Of a DNA stretch of 64,000 nucleotides, positions 25,699-33,869 are shown one piece after another. The translations under genes were made by a program, and so were the position numbers. Under the pieces are notes generated by a model that was given only the letters and a program-made list of their open reading frames with translations, did no database searches and was not told the DNA's origin. Position 1 is the first letter of the stretch. Each line of letters begins with the position of its first letter. The stretch is from Streptomyces sp. NBC_01381 (lineage in GTDB: Bacteria > Actinomycetota > Actinomycetes > Streptomycetales > Streptomycetaceae), in assembly GCF_026340305.1 (NCBI RefSeq), contig NZ_JAPEPI010000002.1, positions 2,232,001 to 2,296,000 on the forward strand, in the 5' to 3' direction.

Positions 25699-25791
25699 TC
25701 AGTTGCCGCGCGGGGCGTACATGATGACCGCCATCCCGGCGAGGCAGACCAGGGCGCCGACGACGTCGAAGCGGTAGCCGTCGGCGACCAT
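25699..25791 (-). pseudogene. C-terminal fragment of a YnfA/UPF0060 membrane protein
   Basis: 30 codons (MVADGYRFDVVGALVCLAGM then AVIMYAPRGN) match the last helix and end of YnfA-family small multidrug-resistance-like proteins, normally about 110 residues. The other three helices are absent upstream. It is a remnant between the MerR pair and the sdp-like locus. Confidence 0.6.
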
Positions 25792-25847
25792 GTCGTGACC
25801 GTGCCTTGGAGGGAGGCAATGCATCCGGGAGAACCGGCTCCTTGCGG

Positions 25848-26798
25848 TCAGGCTGGAACGCCTTCTTTGGCCGGCTCACGTGGTGGCGTGGGCTCCGGCG
25901 AGCTGGTCCGGCGGAGCGACTTGCGGAGCATGGAGCCGATGTCCGGGTCGTGGCCGAGCGGTGCCAGGAGCAGGAGCAGGCCGCCCCACATGGCGAGGGC
26001 GAAGCTCCACAGGCCCATGGTCACCGCGATGGAGAGATGGAAGAGCGCTCCGGCGGGCAGCAGCATCCAGCGCACCTTCTGAGGCATCAGAAGAGCGGCG
26101 GCCAGGGCGATCTCCAGCACGAGCGGCCCCCAGGTCATGGCGGCGACGCCTGCCGGGCTCTGCACGACGGCGTTGAGCGCAGGGCGTAGCCAGCCCGCCG
26201 CCCCGAACGCGTCGTTGTTCACCCAGTAGTACAGGGCGGTCCCATCGGCCCATTCGGCGTGCGGGAGTTTGGCCACGCACGACTGGAAGTACAGCACGGC
26301 CATCTGGACGCGGGCCACGTAGATCGCGCTGACACCGATCAGCGCCAGGGTGCCGCGCTGTTCCGGGGCGGGCAGGGAGGGTTGGGCGGATGTCCAGTGC
26401 CAGCGACGGGAATCGCCCAGCGACACCAGAGCGATCAGCAGGGTGAGCACCCAGGTGATCTGGTCGCCGCCGTCCGGGATGGAGATGCCGGTGAAGACGC
26501 TGAACGCCACGTAGGCGTGGGGAATGGCGGTGAGACAGGGCCTCCATCCGCTCGCCGCGACGAGCAGGACGGCGCAGCACAGCCAGCGGACGGTGTCGTA
26601 GTGATCGGGCTCCACGAGGCAGAAGGCGCCTCCGCCGGCGACTCCCTGGCACAGCGGGTACTGGCCGACGGTCGCCACTTCCTGGAAGAGGGAGGCGGCG
26701 TCACTGAACGCGAGCGTGCCCAAGGTGCCCAGGGCCAGCAGCGTACGGGCCAGTCCGTAGCCCGTGCCCCAGGGAAGGGTGATCGTGCGCTGTCGCAT
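25848..26798 (-). CDS. sdpB: SdpB-like HTTM membrane protein
   Basis: A 316-residue polytopic protein (about seven or eight helices) resembling SdpB of the Bacillus sporulation-delaying-protein system, a member of the HTTM (vitamin-K-carboxylase-like) membrane family. In B. subtilis SdpA and SdpB are both needed to mature the SdpC precursor into active toxin. The ATG at 26798 lies in a TGATG overlap with the sdpA-like stop and has GGAGGTGA seven bases upstream; the GTG at 26804 would be too close to that site. It has a cytoplasmic Pro-rich tail. It is the last gene of the minus-strand operon. Confidence 0.75.
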   Translation of the reverse strand: MRQRTITLPWGTGYGLARTLLALGTLGTLAFSDAASLFQEVATVGQYPLCQGVAGGGAFCLVEPDHYDTVRWLCCAVLLVAASGWRPCLTAIPHAYVAFSVFTGISIPDGGDQITWVLTLLIALVSLGDSRRWHWTSAQPSLPAPEQRGTLALIGVSAIYVARVQMAVLYFQSCVAKLPHAEWADGTALYYWVNNDAFGAAGWLRPALNAVVQSPAGVAAMTWGPLVLEIALAAALLMPQKVRWMLLPAGALFHLSIAVTMGLWSFALAMWGGLLLLLAPLGHDPDIGSMLRKSLRRTSSPEPTPPREPAKEGVPA

Positions 26799-27397
26799 CA
26801 GCACGTCACCTCCACAACCAGGACACGCTCCGGGGTGTGGGTCTCCGGGACGAGGTCACGCCAGGCCCAGGGAGTCGGACGCTCCGCCGACAAGCCGATC
26901 GTCCCGCACAGCGTGGGGTTCGGTTGCTTGTTGTCGATGCTTCGGGCGGCCGCGCCGAATTTTTCGAGGCAGGCCGCTCTGCTGTCGTCGCAGGAATGCC
27001 AGTCGTCCTGTTTCGCGCCCGAAAGGAGCATCGCTATCTCGACGCCTTGGGCACGTGACGCACGGTTGAGCCCGAAAGCGTTTCGCGGTTCCGCGTGCGG
27101 CGTCAGCGACTTCGATTCCCAGTTGCCCGATTCCCTCTTGAACGGAATCACTTCCGGGTCGCGCGGGGATTTGGTGAAGAACGCCCACCCCTGCGGAGCC
27201 ATGTTCACCACGGTGTGCCTGACCTCTTTCTGGGCCGGCAGCGAAATGACGTTCTTGGGCAACTGTTCCTGGACCGCGTACAGGATGACAACAGCCCAGA
27301 TGAGGATGATGGAGACGATCGCCTTCGGCGAGACAGCGACGGAATCGCTTCTGTGCTGACTGAAGGCGTCGTAGAGATATCGGAGTTTGCTTTTCAT
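26798..27397 (-). CDS. sdpA: SdpA-like protein
   Basis: 199 residues: a short cytoplasmic start, one membrane helix (about 25-40, IVSIILIWAVVILYAV) and an extracytoplasmic domain with four cysteines, including the WHSCDDSRAACLEKFG region. The size, topology and place between the sdpC- and sdpB-like genes fit SdpA, the maturation partner of SdpB. The ATG at 27397 (MKSKLRY) has AAGGAA upstream; a longer start at 27421 is less likely. It is translationally coupled to the next gene. Confidence 0.75.
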   Translation of the reverse strand: MKSKLRYLYDAFSQHRSDSVAVSPKAIVSIILIWAVVILYAVQEQLPKNVISLPAQKEVRHTVVNMAPQGWAFFTKSPRDPEVIPFKRESGNWESKSLTPHAEPRNAFGLNRASRAQGVEIAMLLSGAKQDDWHSCDDSRAACLEKFGAAARSIDNKQPNPTLCGTIGLSAERPTPWAWRDLVPETHTPERVLVVEVTC

Positions 27398-27440
27398 TTC
27401 GATGTGGTTCCTTGCCCCCAATGGACGCCATGCGGCAGAG

Positions 27441-27482
27441 CCGGTGAGCGGGGGGAGTCTGCAGCCTCCCCCCGCTCACCGG
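27441..27482 (-). terminator. 17-bp hairpin directly after the sdpC-like stop
   Basis: Arms 27441-27457 and 27466-27482 are perfectly paired, with an 8-nt loop, starting 8 nt after the sdpC-like stop on the minus strand. It would act as partial terminator and 3' stabiliser, giving more toxin-precursor mRNA than sdpAB mRNA. Confidence 0.75.
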
Positions 27483-27489
27483 GCGCTGC

Positions 27490-28161
27490 TTACGCGGCCT
27501 TGAGTGCCTTGGTGACCTGGGCGACAGCCTCGTCCTTCGACAGCTGCGTTCCGTCGCCGCCGGTCGGCTGGGCGCTCCAGAACCAGTTCTTGCCCTTGAC
27601 GAAGTTGGCGCCCACCGCGACGGTGACGGTGACAACGGCACCGGCGGCCGTCACGACGGCCGCGACATGCACCACCGCGGCGCCGACTGCGACGGTGACG
27701 CCACAGCGCTGGCCGTTCTCCACGGGCATGGCGGACTTGTCTTCCTTGGCCACGGAGAGAAGCGTTGCCTGGGCCTCGGAGACCGCCCGCTCCACCTTGC
27801 GCGGGTCGCCGCTGCGGGACTTCTTGCTGAAGTCGGCGAAGAAGCCGGGCGACTTCTTGTTGATCAGCTTGATCACGGCGTCGGAAGCACGCTTCTCGTC
27901 AGCGGATTCGTTGTCGAGGTGCTGACGCGCCTCGGAGAAGAGATCCAGCCGGGACAGGTCCTTCCCGACCTTGCCCTGCGAGAAGAACAGACCTCGGAAG
28001 ATGTTCTCGCCGTCGGTCTTGGCCGATATCGCAGGAGCGCTGACCGCCGCCTTGGCCGTGTCCGTGCCGGTGTCCGCGGCAACCGCGTTGGACCCCACCA
28101 CGCAAACGGCTGCCGTCGTGATGCCGGCAACAGCCAGGATTCCGCGCTGCTTGATTTTCAT
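27490..28161 (-). CDS. sdpC: SdpC-like antimicrobial peptide precursor
   Basis: 223 residues. A Sec signal peptide (1-29, cut after AVAA) is followed by DGENIFRGLFFSQGKVG, which matches the conserved start of the SdpC family, a helical pro-region, a strongly hydrophobic 35-residue segment (153-187, alternating Val/Ala/Gly) and a polar C-terminal part. In B. subtilis the hydrophobic internal segment is excised as the 42-residue SDP toxin that collapses the membrane potential. Here it holds a single cysteine (C153), so the internal disulfide of SDP cannot form. The ATG has AAGGGGAA upstream. Confidence 0.78.
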   Translation of the reverse strand: MKIKQRGILAVAGITTAAVCVVGSNAVAADTGTDTAKAAVSAPAISAKTDGENIFRGLFFSQGKVGKDLSRLDLFSEARQHLDNESADEKRASDAVIKLINKKSPGFFADFSKKSRSGDPRKVERAVSEAQATLLSVAKEDKSAMPVENGQRCGVTVAVGAAVVHVAAVVTAAGAVVTVTVAVGANFVKGKNWFWSAQPTGGDGTQLSKDEAVAQVTKALKAA

Positions 28162-28375
28162 TGGGTTCCCCTTGAGTCGGTGAAAACGGCAGGGGGTAAC
28201 CCACGTGCGGTCAACACGTTTTCCCCCCGTCGTGTGACTACTGTGAAGATCCTTTCACGCCGCTGCGAAGTTTGTGGCTGGAGTGGCCAGAGTCACATGC
28301 GTCGCCAAATGTCCTGCGGTCGGGGCGACTTCGCCTTCCGTGAAGGGAACCTATGGTGCTAGCGTCATTGGCATC
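28162..28375. promoter_or_regulatory. Divergent intergenic region of the sdp-like locus
   Basis: 214 bp between the toxin gene and the GntR gene. The GntR ATG has no Shine-Dalgarno sequence and a TATGGT/TAGCGT-like -10 about 10-20 nt ahead, so its mRNA may be leaderless. I see no perfect operator palindrome. Confidence 0.4.
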
Positions 28376-28723
28376 ATGTTGCTGAGACTGAACGCTGCGG
28401 ATGCCCGCCCTCTTCACGAACAGGTGGCGGGTGCGATCCGGCGGGCGATCGCCGAGGGAGAGTGCGCGCCGGGGGACCGACTGCCCCCGGCCCGTGATCT
28501 GTCCCAGGCGCTCGGCGTCAACGCCAACACTGTGCTGCGAGGGCTCAGGACGTTGCGGGACGAAGGTGTCCTCGAGTTCCGGCGGGGCCGCGGTGTGACC
28601 GTGGCCGACGGCGCGGACCAACGCTCCGACCTGGTGGAACAGGTGCGTGCCCTCGTCGCCGACGCGGCTCGCCGGGGCTACAGCAAGGCCGACATCATCG
28701 CCATCATCGAGGGGGATTCGTGA
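28376..28723 (+). CDS. GntR-family regulator (short YtrA-like type)
   Basis: 115 residues: a winged HTH (RPLHEQVAGAIRRAIAEGEC, GDRLPPARDLSQALGVN, NTVLRGLRTLRDEGVLEFRR) followed by only a short helical tail, as in YtrA-subfamily GntR proteins that lack a large effector domain. Its stop overlaps the GTG of the DUF1648 gene, and pairs of this kind are common in actinobacteria. Placed divergent from the sdpC-like gene it likely represses its own operon and possibly the toxin operon, taking the place of SdpR in Bacillus. Confidence 0.8.
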   Translation: MLLRLNAADARPLHEQVAGAIRRAIAEGECAPGDRLPPARDLSQALGVNANTVLRGLRTLRDEGVLEFRRGRGVTVADGADQRSDLVEQVRALVADAARRGYSKADIIAIIEGDS

Positions 28724-29700
28724 ACGAGCGCGCAAGGCGCGGAGGCGGAACAGCCTGGGCGGGCGCCGGCTGGTGTGCCGGTGTCCTGGTACTGCTCCTG
28801 TGCATACCGCTGGCGGCGAGCGGCCGGCTGCCCGACAGGCTGGCGACGCACTGGGGCACGGGCGGGGAGCCCGACGGGTCCATGCCGCTGTGGGCGGCCG
28901 TCTTCTTCCCCGTGCTGGTCTGGCTGGTCCTGGTACTGGCCGTGGTCCTCTTGGCGAGGCGCCCGAACAGCGGGGCACCGGGATGGGCCGCCATCTCCCT
29001 GGCGTCAGGAGGGGTGTTCCTGGTCGGCGGACAGGCATCGATCGTGCGGGCCAATCTGGACCGGTCCGACTGGCATGCGGCCGACTCGGTGACACCCTGG
29101 GTGATCGGGGCCCTCACGGTGGCCGTCACGGCAGGCGCACTCGCCTGGCTGGCCATCCGCCGCCCCGCCACCGGGCAGCGGCAGGCGACAGGAGGCCCTG
29201 GCATGAGCATTCCACCGGACCAGCAACTCGCCTGGTTCTCCCGCACGTCCAACCGGTGGCTCCACGTGACCTCGGCCGTCACCGGATTCGCGGCACTGGC
29301 CATCACAGCGGCCGGCGTAGGCGGTCTCATCCCCCTGCGCTCGGCGCTGATCGCTCCGTTCGCGTTCACCTCCCTCGTCGTGCTCGGCTGCTCTTCCGTG
29401 CAGGTACGCGTCAGCGAGCAAGGCGTGAAGGTGTCCTTCGGCCCGCTCGGCTGGCCGGCGCGAAGCTGGGCCGTCCAGGACATCGAGTCCGCCCGCGTCG
29501 AGCACCGAACTCCCGCACAGGTGGGGGGCTGGGGCTACCGGCTGAGCGGCCTGGGCACCACCGTGATGCTGCGCGGCGGGGAGTGCCTCGTCATACGGGC
29601 CAAGGGCAAGGACTTCGCCGTGAGCGTGGATGACGCCGAACGGGGCGCCGGGCTCCTGAACGCCCTGAGCGCGGAACGCGCGGGCGGGCACCGGTCATGA
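28720..29700 (+). CDS. DUF1648 membrane protein, SdpI-like candidate immunity protein
   Basis: 326 residues with the GTG overlapping the regulator stop. The first helix is followed by LPDRLATHWGTGGEPDGSMP, the DUF1648 signature found at the start of SdpI, and further membrane helices. About residue 165 a second part begins: two helices and a C-terminal PH-like beta domain (about 220-320). SdpI in Bacillus gives immunity to the SDP toxin and sequesters the repressor SdpR. Here the fused C-terminal domain is an added feature. Immunity is inferred from family and position. Confidence 0.75.
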   Translation: MNERARRGGGTAWAGAGWCAGVLVLLLCIPLAASGRLPDRLATHWGTGGEPDGSMPLWAAVFFPVLVWLVLVLAVVLLARRPNSGAPGWAAISLASGGVFLVGGQASIVRANLDRSDWHAADSVTPWVIGALTVAVTAGALAWLAIRRPATGQRQATGGPGMSIPPDQQLAWFSRTSNRWLHVTSAVTGFAALAITAAGVGGLIPLRSALIAPFAFTSLVVLGCSSVQVRVSEQGVKVSFGPLGWPARSWAVQDIESARVEHRTPAQVGGWGYRLSGLGTTVMLRGGECLVIRAKGKDFAVSVDDAERGAGLLNALSAERAGGHRS

Positions 29701-29739
29701 GTACGCACGGAGAGCAGCAGTGCGTAAGGGGTAGGCGTG

Positions 29740-30545
29740 GACGCCGGCTTGATCACCATCGGACCATGCACCAGGAGCTTGTCGCCGGGCCAGGCCCCGG
29801 GGCTCGGTGATGCGATGAAGGCATCAGAGATCTCGAGATGAGGGGCCTCGCCGATCCAGTACGCCCAGTAGTTGAGGTCGGCGGCCTCGCCGGCGTCGTC
29901 CGCGAGGGCCGTGTCGATGAAGTGACTCATGCGGTCGCGGTCCCCACGCCGGGCGGAGACAGCTGCGACAGAACGGGAGTTGAGCCAGTGGGCGAGCCAG
30001 TCGTGCGGCCGCTCGGTGCTCTGCTGGTAGGTGAGCCATTCATCGGTGTCGCCCTGGTCGTCGTACCCGGAGAGGTAGAGGGCCTGGCGGCGTAGAAGGA
30101 ACTGTTTCTTCCCCGCGCGCCCGTTCAGCTGTGCGTCGCATCTGACTGAAGAAGCGGGCGCGGTCCGAGGCGGATAGCTCTGGCCCAGTCGGCGCCGGTC
30201 CTCGGCGAGTGCGCGGCGGCGCTGCCAGCTCCCGGACGGTCTGGGGCGCGACGCCGTTCAACGGCCATGCCAGAACCTCGCCGAGATCCCGTTGCATCAC
30301 CATCGCCCCAAGAGGGCTGTCCTCGGAAGCGGTCTTCTCGTCGAGTGCGCTCGCGAGTAGGACGTCCGCCTCAAGAGCTCGTTCGAGGGCTTGAAGGGGT
30401 AGCGGGGCTGTGCCCATCTGCATCAGCCGGTGCCGGTGGACAAGCATCTGCCCGACGGGCACGGCAGTCAGGGGGCGCCGGCGTCTGCGGACACCTTGAG
30501 GCACTCGGCGGCCTCTTCCTGGGTGTATCCCTGCTGCTCTCTATG
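29740..30545 (-). pseudogene. Frameshifted helix-turn-helix regulator-like gene
   Basis: Reading on the minus strand, an HTH-like start (GYTQEEAAECLKVS) is followed by a stop and frame change. A central helical part (ALERALEADVLLASALDEKT to FFSQMRRTAERARG) shifts frame near 30110 and continues as WLNSRSVAAVSARRGDRDRM, then HFIDTALADDAGEAADLNYW. The ending resembles the C-terminal domain of large Streptomyces XRE-type regulators. With at least two frame breaks it is not functional. Its 3' end overlaps the DUF1648 gene end. Confidence 0.55.
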
Positions 30546-30757
30546 CCCCGGAAGACGTACCCCGAAATGACGCCGGTACGAGGACGCGAGGTAGCCCCCT
30601 GACCGCTGGTCAGGGTTTGTCGTGAGTTCGGGTGCATGGGAGGTCCATTCCCGGAGGTTCGCTCCAAACCACCTGTACTCGGGGTCACTTCAGGGGTGGA
30701 GGGCGGCCTTCTAACGTCGTACGTGTCCCCATCCGAGCCTATTAGGAGGCTGATCCG

Positions 30758-31080
30758 ATGGGCCTCGTTGTGAACGCCTCTGAGTTGATGACGCAGATGG
30801 AGAAGCCATCTCATCCTGGTCCGGAGGTCGTGCTGCGAGAGAGGTGCGGGCCCAGATGTTTCCGGGCATGGGGATGTCTGCGCACCCGGGGGCGGACCGG
30901 GAGTCGGCGGTCAGCCACTGGCTACTCACCGAAAACAGCGAAGGACATCAGGCATGCTCGGGCGAACTGGGCGGACCGTGGAATTGCCCTGATGCGGTGC
31001 GGCAGTCTCTTCGCCGCGGTACGCATCCCTGCCGAAATCGTGCACGCGGCCGCGGGCGCCGAGGACCAGGAACGTGTTGA
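30758..31080 (+). pseudogene. Small unknown gene broken by a 2-bp slip
   Basis: The ATG at 30758 has a strong TAGGAGG site. About 27 residues (MGLVVNASELMTQMEKPSHP and on) run well, then at a GAGAGAGG tract (about 30836-30843) the sensible frame moves by two bases and goes on as VRAQMFPGMGMSAHPGADRE, then SAVSHWLLTEN. Removing one AG restores a single frame. No family recognised. The later part overlaps the antisense restriction-like remnant. Confidence 0.45.
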
Positions 31081-31760
31081 CGCGTTCCTTGAGGAGGCGT
31101 TGGCACGAGGTACTGGGACCCGTCCATTTCCAGCGCGCCGTCGATCTGCTCGGCCACCTGGCCATCCTCGTTGCGCAGGACAAAGGATTCCCTGATGCAG
31201 GACCCGTTCAGTCTTGAAGACATCGTTCAGTACGCCTTCGAGGGCGGTGCCCCGCTTCTTTGGGTCCAGTTCGTTGAAGAGGTTAGCGAGCCGGCCTCGA
31301 AGCGCTTCGAATTCCGCACGCCGCCGAGCCAAGCGCTTCGCCTCGGCGCTGCGTGCCGCAAGCCGTGCTGCCCGTTCGTCGTCACGTGCCTGGTTCATCC
31401 GGGTGAACGAATCTTTGACGTTCACCAGACTTCGCACGCTCGCCTGCAGCCCCTGAGCCGGTAGTCGATCGTCTGGCCACAGCGTGGAGAAGTCTTCGAA
31501 CTCGATCGCCCGCTTGAGTAGCTCTCGTCGGACTTGCAGGCCAGCGTCACCCTGCTCGTTGATCTGGCTGAGCACGGCACGAACAATCTTGTACTTGCTG
31601 ATTGCTGCCCTGTCCGCAGCGAGCTGTTGCCGGTGTACTGCGAGCAGCTCCTCACCGACGCCCGCTCCGCGCAAGAATTCGAGGACGCCGTCCTTGCTTC
31701 GGCTCAGCCGTGGCACCAGCTCGATCAGCAGCTCTAACAGCTCGGGAGGCCAGCGGTAGG
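30926..31760 (-). pseudogene. Decayed restriction-endonuclease-like gene
   Basis: On the minus strand a helical N-terminal part (LLELLIELVPRLSRSKDGVL, KYKIVRAVLSQINEQGD, NVKDSFTRMNQARDDERAAR) leads to NELDPKKRGTALEGVLNDVF. The frame then breaks near 31222, and RESFVLRNEDGQVAEQIDGA continues in another frame, with a further shift after it. The order helical domain - RGTALEGVLN - EQIDGAL resembles Mrr/PD-(D/E)XK restriction-like proteins, where the Asp lies in EQIDG. The catalytic E-x-K is not recoverable. It is a disabled DNA-targeting gene in a lower-GC patch. Confidence 0.55.
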
Positions 31761-32060
31761 CGTCATCGTGGACCGTTCGACATCCGCATCTTCCACGTCG
31801 AAGCCGTTTCGCAGGCCCCTTGGGCCTGTGCGGGATCCGAACAGCACGTCACTGAGCGGGCTGGTCGCCTCGGTGATGTCGGTCTCGCTGACGCTGGTGG
31901 AGAGGCTGCGGCCCCACGCGTTTTCGGTGGCCACCGCATGGAGTGGAGCGCCCACAAGGCGGACGACGTCTCGTTTGCTGGTGTCCAGATTGGTCCTGAA
32001 CCAGTCCAACTGGCGGCTGACACTTCCCTCTTCAGGACGGCTCCTGGGGCCAATCGCTGA
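31734..32060 (-). pseudogene. Unknown protein fragment upstream of the restriction-like relic
   Basis: A frame with plausible protein character (RQLDWFRTNLDTSKRDVVRL, VGAPLHAVATENAWGRS, then TSVSETDITEATSPLSDVLF) ends at 31734, overlapping the start of the relic. Codon use is not typical and no family is recognised. The boundary on the 5' side is uncertain. Confidence 0.3.
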
Positions 32061-32640
32061 AGACTGATGGTAGTGGGCAGAGTGCCAGCGACCCTGACTG
32101 ACATCAGTGCCGGCAGCTGGGGAGACGTCCACGGCCGGATCTCTGTCTTGCGTTGCGTAGCAGTGCGCTCGCTGTGAAATACATGAGTGGGTGAGGCTGA
32201 GTGTTGCATTCCGAGATGGCAACGCGGTGCGATACCCGCGTCGTTGGTACTCCAATATGTGTTGTGGTCCGTGCCCTCGATCGGGTCACCGGCGACGGAT
32301 TGATTGTGTTCGACGCGCGCTATGCCTTCCCCTTCCTATGGCCTTGCCAGGTGGCCTCCTGAAGGAGGGCGATGTGACTGCGACGGGCAAGGTCTCGTCG
32401 TGCTGGGCGATACATAGCAAACGATCCCCGGTTAGCGAAACCGGGGATTGTCCCGAGTATTGAGGGTGTTCGCACTCGGCTGTGCTTGGCAGTGGAGCCG
32501 AGGCGGACGAGGTAGACAGCGTCGCAAACCCCGGACGAGGAGAGCGCTGTTGTCTGCTGCCCTGACGAACGTGGTGCCCTTCGCTGCAAGGCAGCGATGG
32601 CACCGCCGATGTGGAGTTTCCACGCCCGCGAGGAGAGTGA
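32061..32640. terminator. Low-GC gap with a 10-bp hairpin before the integrase
   Basis: No gene recognised in this 580-bp gap, which is less GC-rich than its surroundings. At 32424-32448 a perfect 10-bp stem (32424-32433 with 32439-32448) with a 5-nt loop looks like a factor-independent terminator. Such hairpins often close the gene preceding int. A tRNA-like or att-like repeat was not found. Confidence 0.5.
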
Positions 32641-33849
32641 GTGATCCTGTCACAACCGATCAAGAAGCTGCCGCCGAACGCGAAGGGGCAGGTCCGGTAC
32701 CGGTTCGTGGTCGACGTCGGGACCGACCCGGCCACTGGGAAGCGTAAGCAGCTGACCCGTACCCTCGGCACGCTCAAGGAGGCGCAGGCCGAGTACGCAC
32801 GTATTGCGGTCCGTCGCCACAATGGGGCGCTCGTGCCGCGCAACAAGATGACCGTGAACGAGTGGCTCGATGAGTGGCTCGCCAAGAAGGCGGAAGACCT
32901 GGAAGAGACCACGATCTCCACCTACAGGGTGACCCTGGACCGTGTCCGGGGCAGGCTTGGGCACATCCGGCTCCAAGAGCTCACTGAGGACGATGTCGAA
33001 GCATGGATGCTGTGGGCTCTTCGGGAGGGCCGCGTACGCGCCACGAAGGCCGGTCCCGGTCTGGGGGTGACATCGGTGGAGATGTCCCTCACGAGGCTGA
33101 AGGAAGCCCTCAACCGGGCCGTGGCGCGGCGCCTGGTAGCGGTGAATGTGGCCCAGGAGGTCAGGATCCCCCGGAAGGTGCGCAAGGCGGAGCGGCAGGC
33201 CAAGGCCGAGGTGCCGCCCTGGAGTGTCGCGGAGGTCCATGCCTTCGTACTCGCGGTGAGGGATCACCGGCTGTATGCCCCGCTCCTCCTGTCGTTGATG
33301 GGTCTGCGCCCGGCGGAGGTCTGCGGCATGCGTTGGGCCGATCTGGACTTGGACACAGCCACCCTGGCCGTTGCCAACACGCGCACGTTGGTGGGGAACA
33401 AGATCGTGGTGGAGAAGGACACGAAGTCGCTTGCCGGGGAACGGGACCTTCCGCTGCCCGTTCCGGTCAAAGAAGCCCTCCTGAGCTTCAAGGCTACCCA
33501 GGTAGCTGAGAAGCGGGCGGCGGGGCAGGCGTACCAGGCCAGCGGGTACGTGCTGGTGGACGAACTCGGGACGCCGCTCAATGTGCGGCAGTTGCGTGAG
33601 CAGGCGTACAAGGTCATGGCCGACAACACGCTGCGGCGGGTCCGTTTGTACGATGCCCGCGCGAGCTGCTTCACCTACCTGGCGAACAAGGGCGTCCCTG
33701 ACCATCTCCTCGCCCGATGGGCGGGGCACACCGACGTCAGGACCACGAAGCGCTGGTACGTGAAGCCGGACGTAGAAGATCTTCGTTCGGCGGCGGATAC
33801 CTGGAGTGGTCTGACCGGTCTCCCGACCCCTGTGGTGAGAAAAGTGTGA
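32641..33849 (+). CDS. Tyrosine-type site-specific integrase
   Basis: 402 residues: an AP2-like arm-binding start (to about 60), a SAM-like core-binding domain (about 65-165) and the catalytic domain. Catalytic residues visible: Arg in LMGLRPAEVCGMRW, the YDARAS motif (usual HxxR, with Tyr for His, as often in actinobacterial integrases), His in WAGHTDVR and the Tyr of TTKRWY (about 372). The start codon is GTG at 32641. It ends 20 nt before pcaL with no excisionase gene recognisable nearby. It is the only intact mobile-element gene of the decayed segment 29.7-33.9 kb. Confidence 0.88.
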   Translation: MILSQPIKKLPPNAKGQVRYRFVVDVGTDPATGKRKQLTRTLGTLKEAQAEYARIAVRRHNGALVPRNKMTVNEWLDEWLAKKAEDLEETTISTYRVTLDRVRGRLGHIRLQELTEDDVEAWMLWALREGRVRATKAGPGLGVTSVEMSLTRLKEALNRAVARRLVAVNVAQEVRIPRKVRKAERQAKAEVPPWSVAEVHAFVLAVRDHRLYAPLLLSLMGLRPAEVCGMRWADLDLDTATLAVANTRTLVGNKIVVEKDTKSLAGERDLPLPVPVKEALLSFKATQVAEKRAAGQAYQASGYVLVDELGTPLNVRQLREQAYKVMADNTLRRVRLYDARASCFTYLANKGVPDHLLARWAGHTDVRTTKRWYVKPDVEDLRSAADTWSGLTGLPTPVVRKV

Positions 33850-33869
33850 GACGTGGGAGCGTAGGTCGA

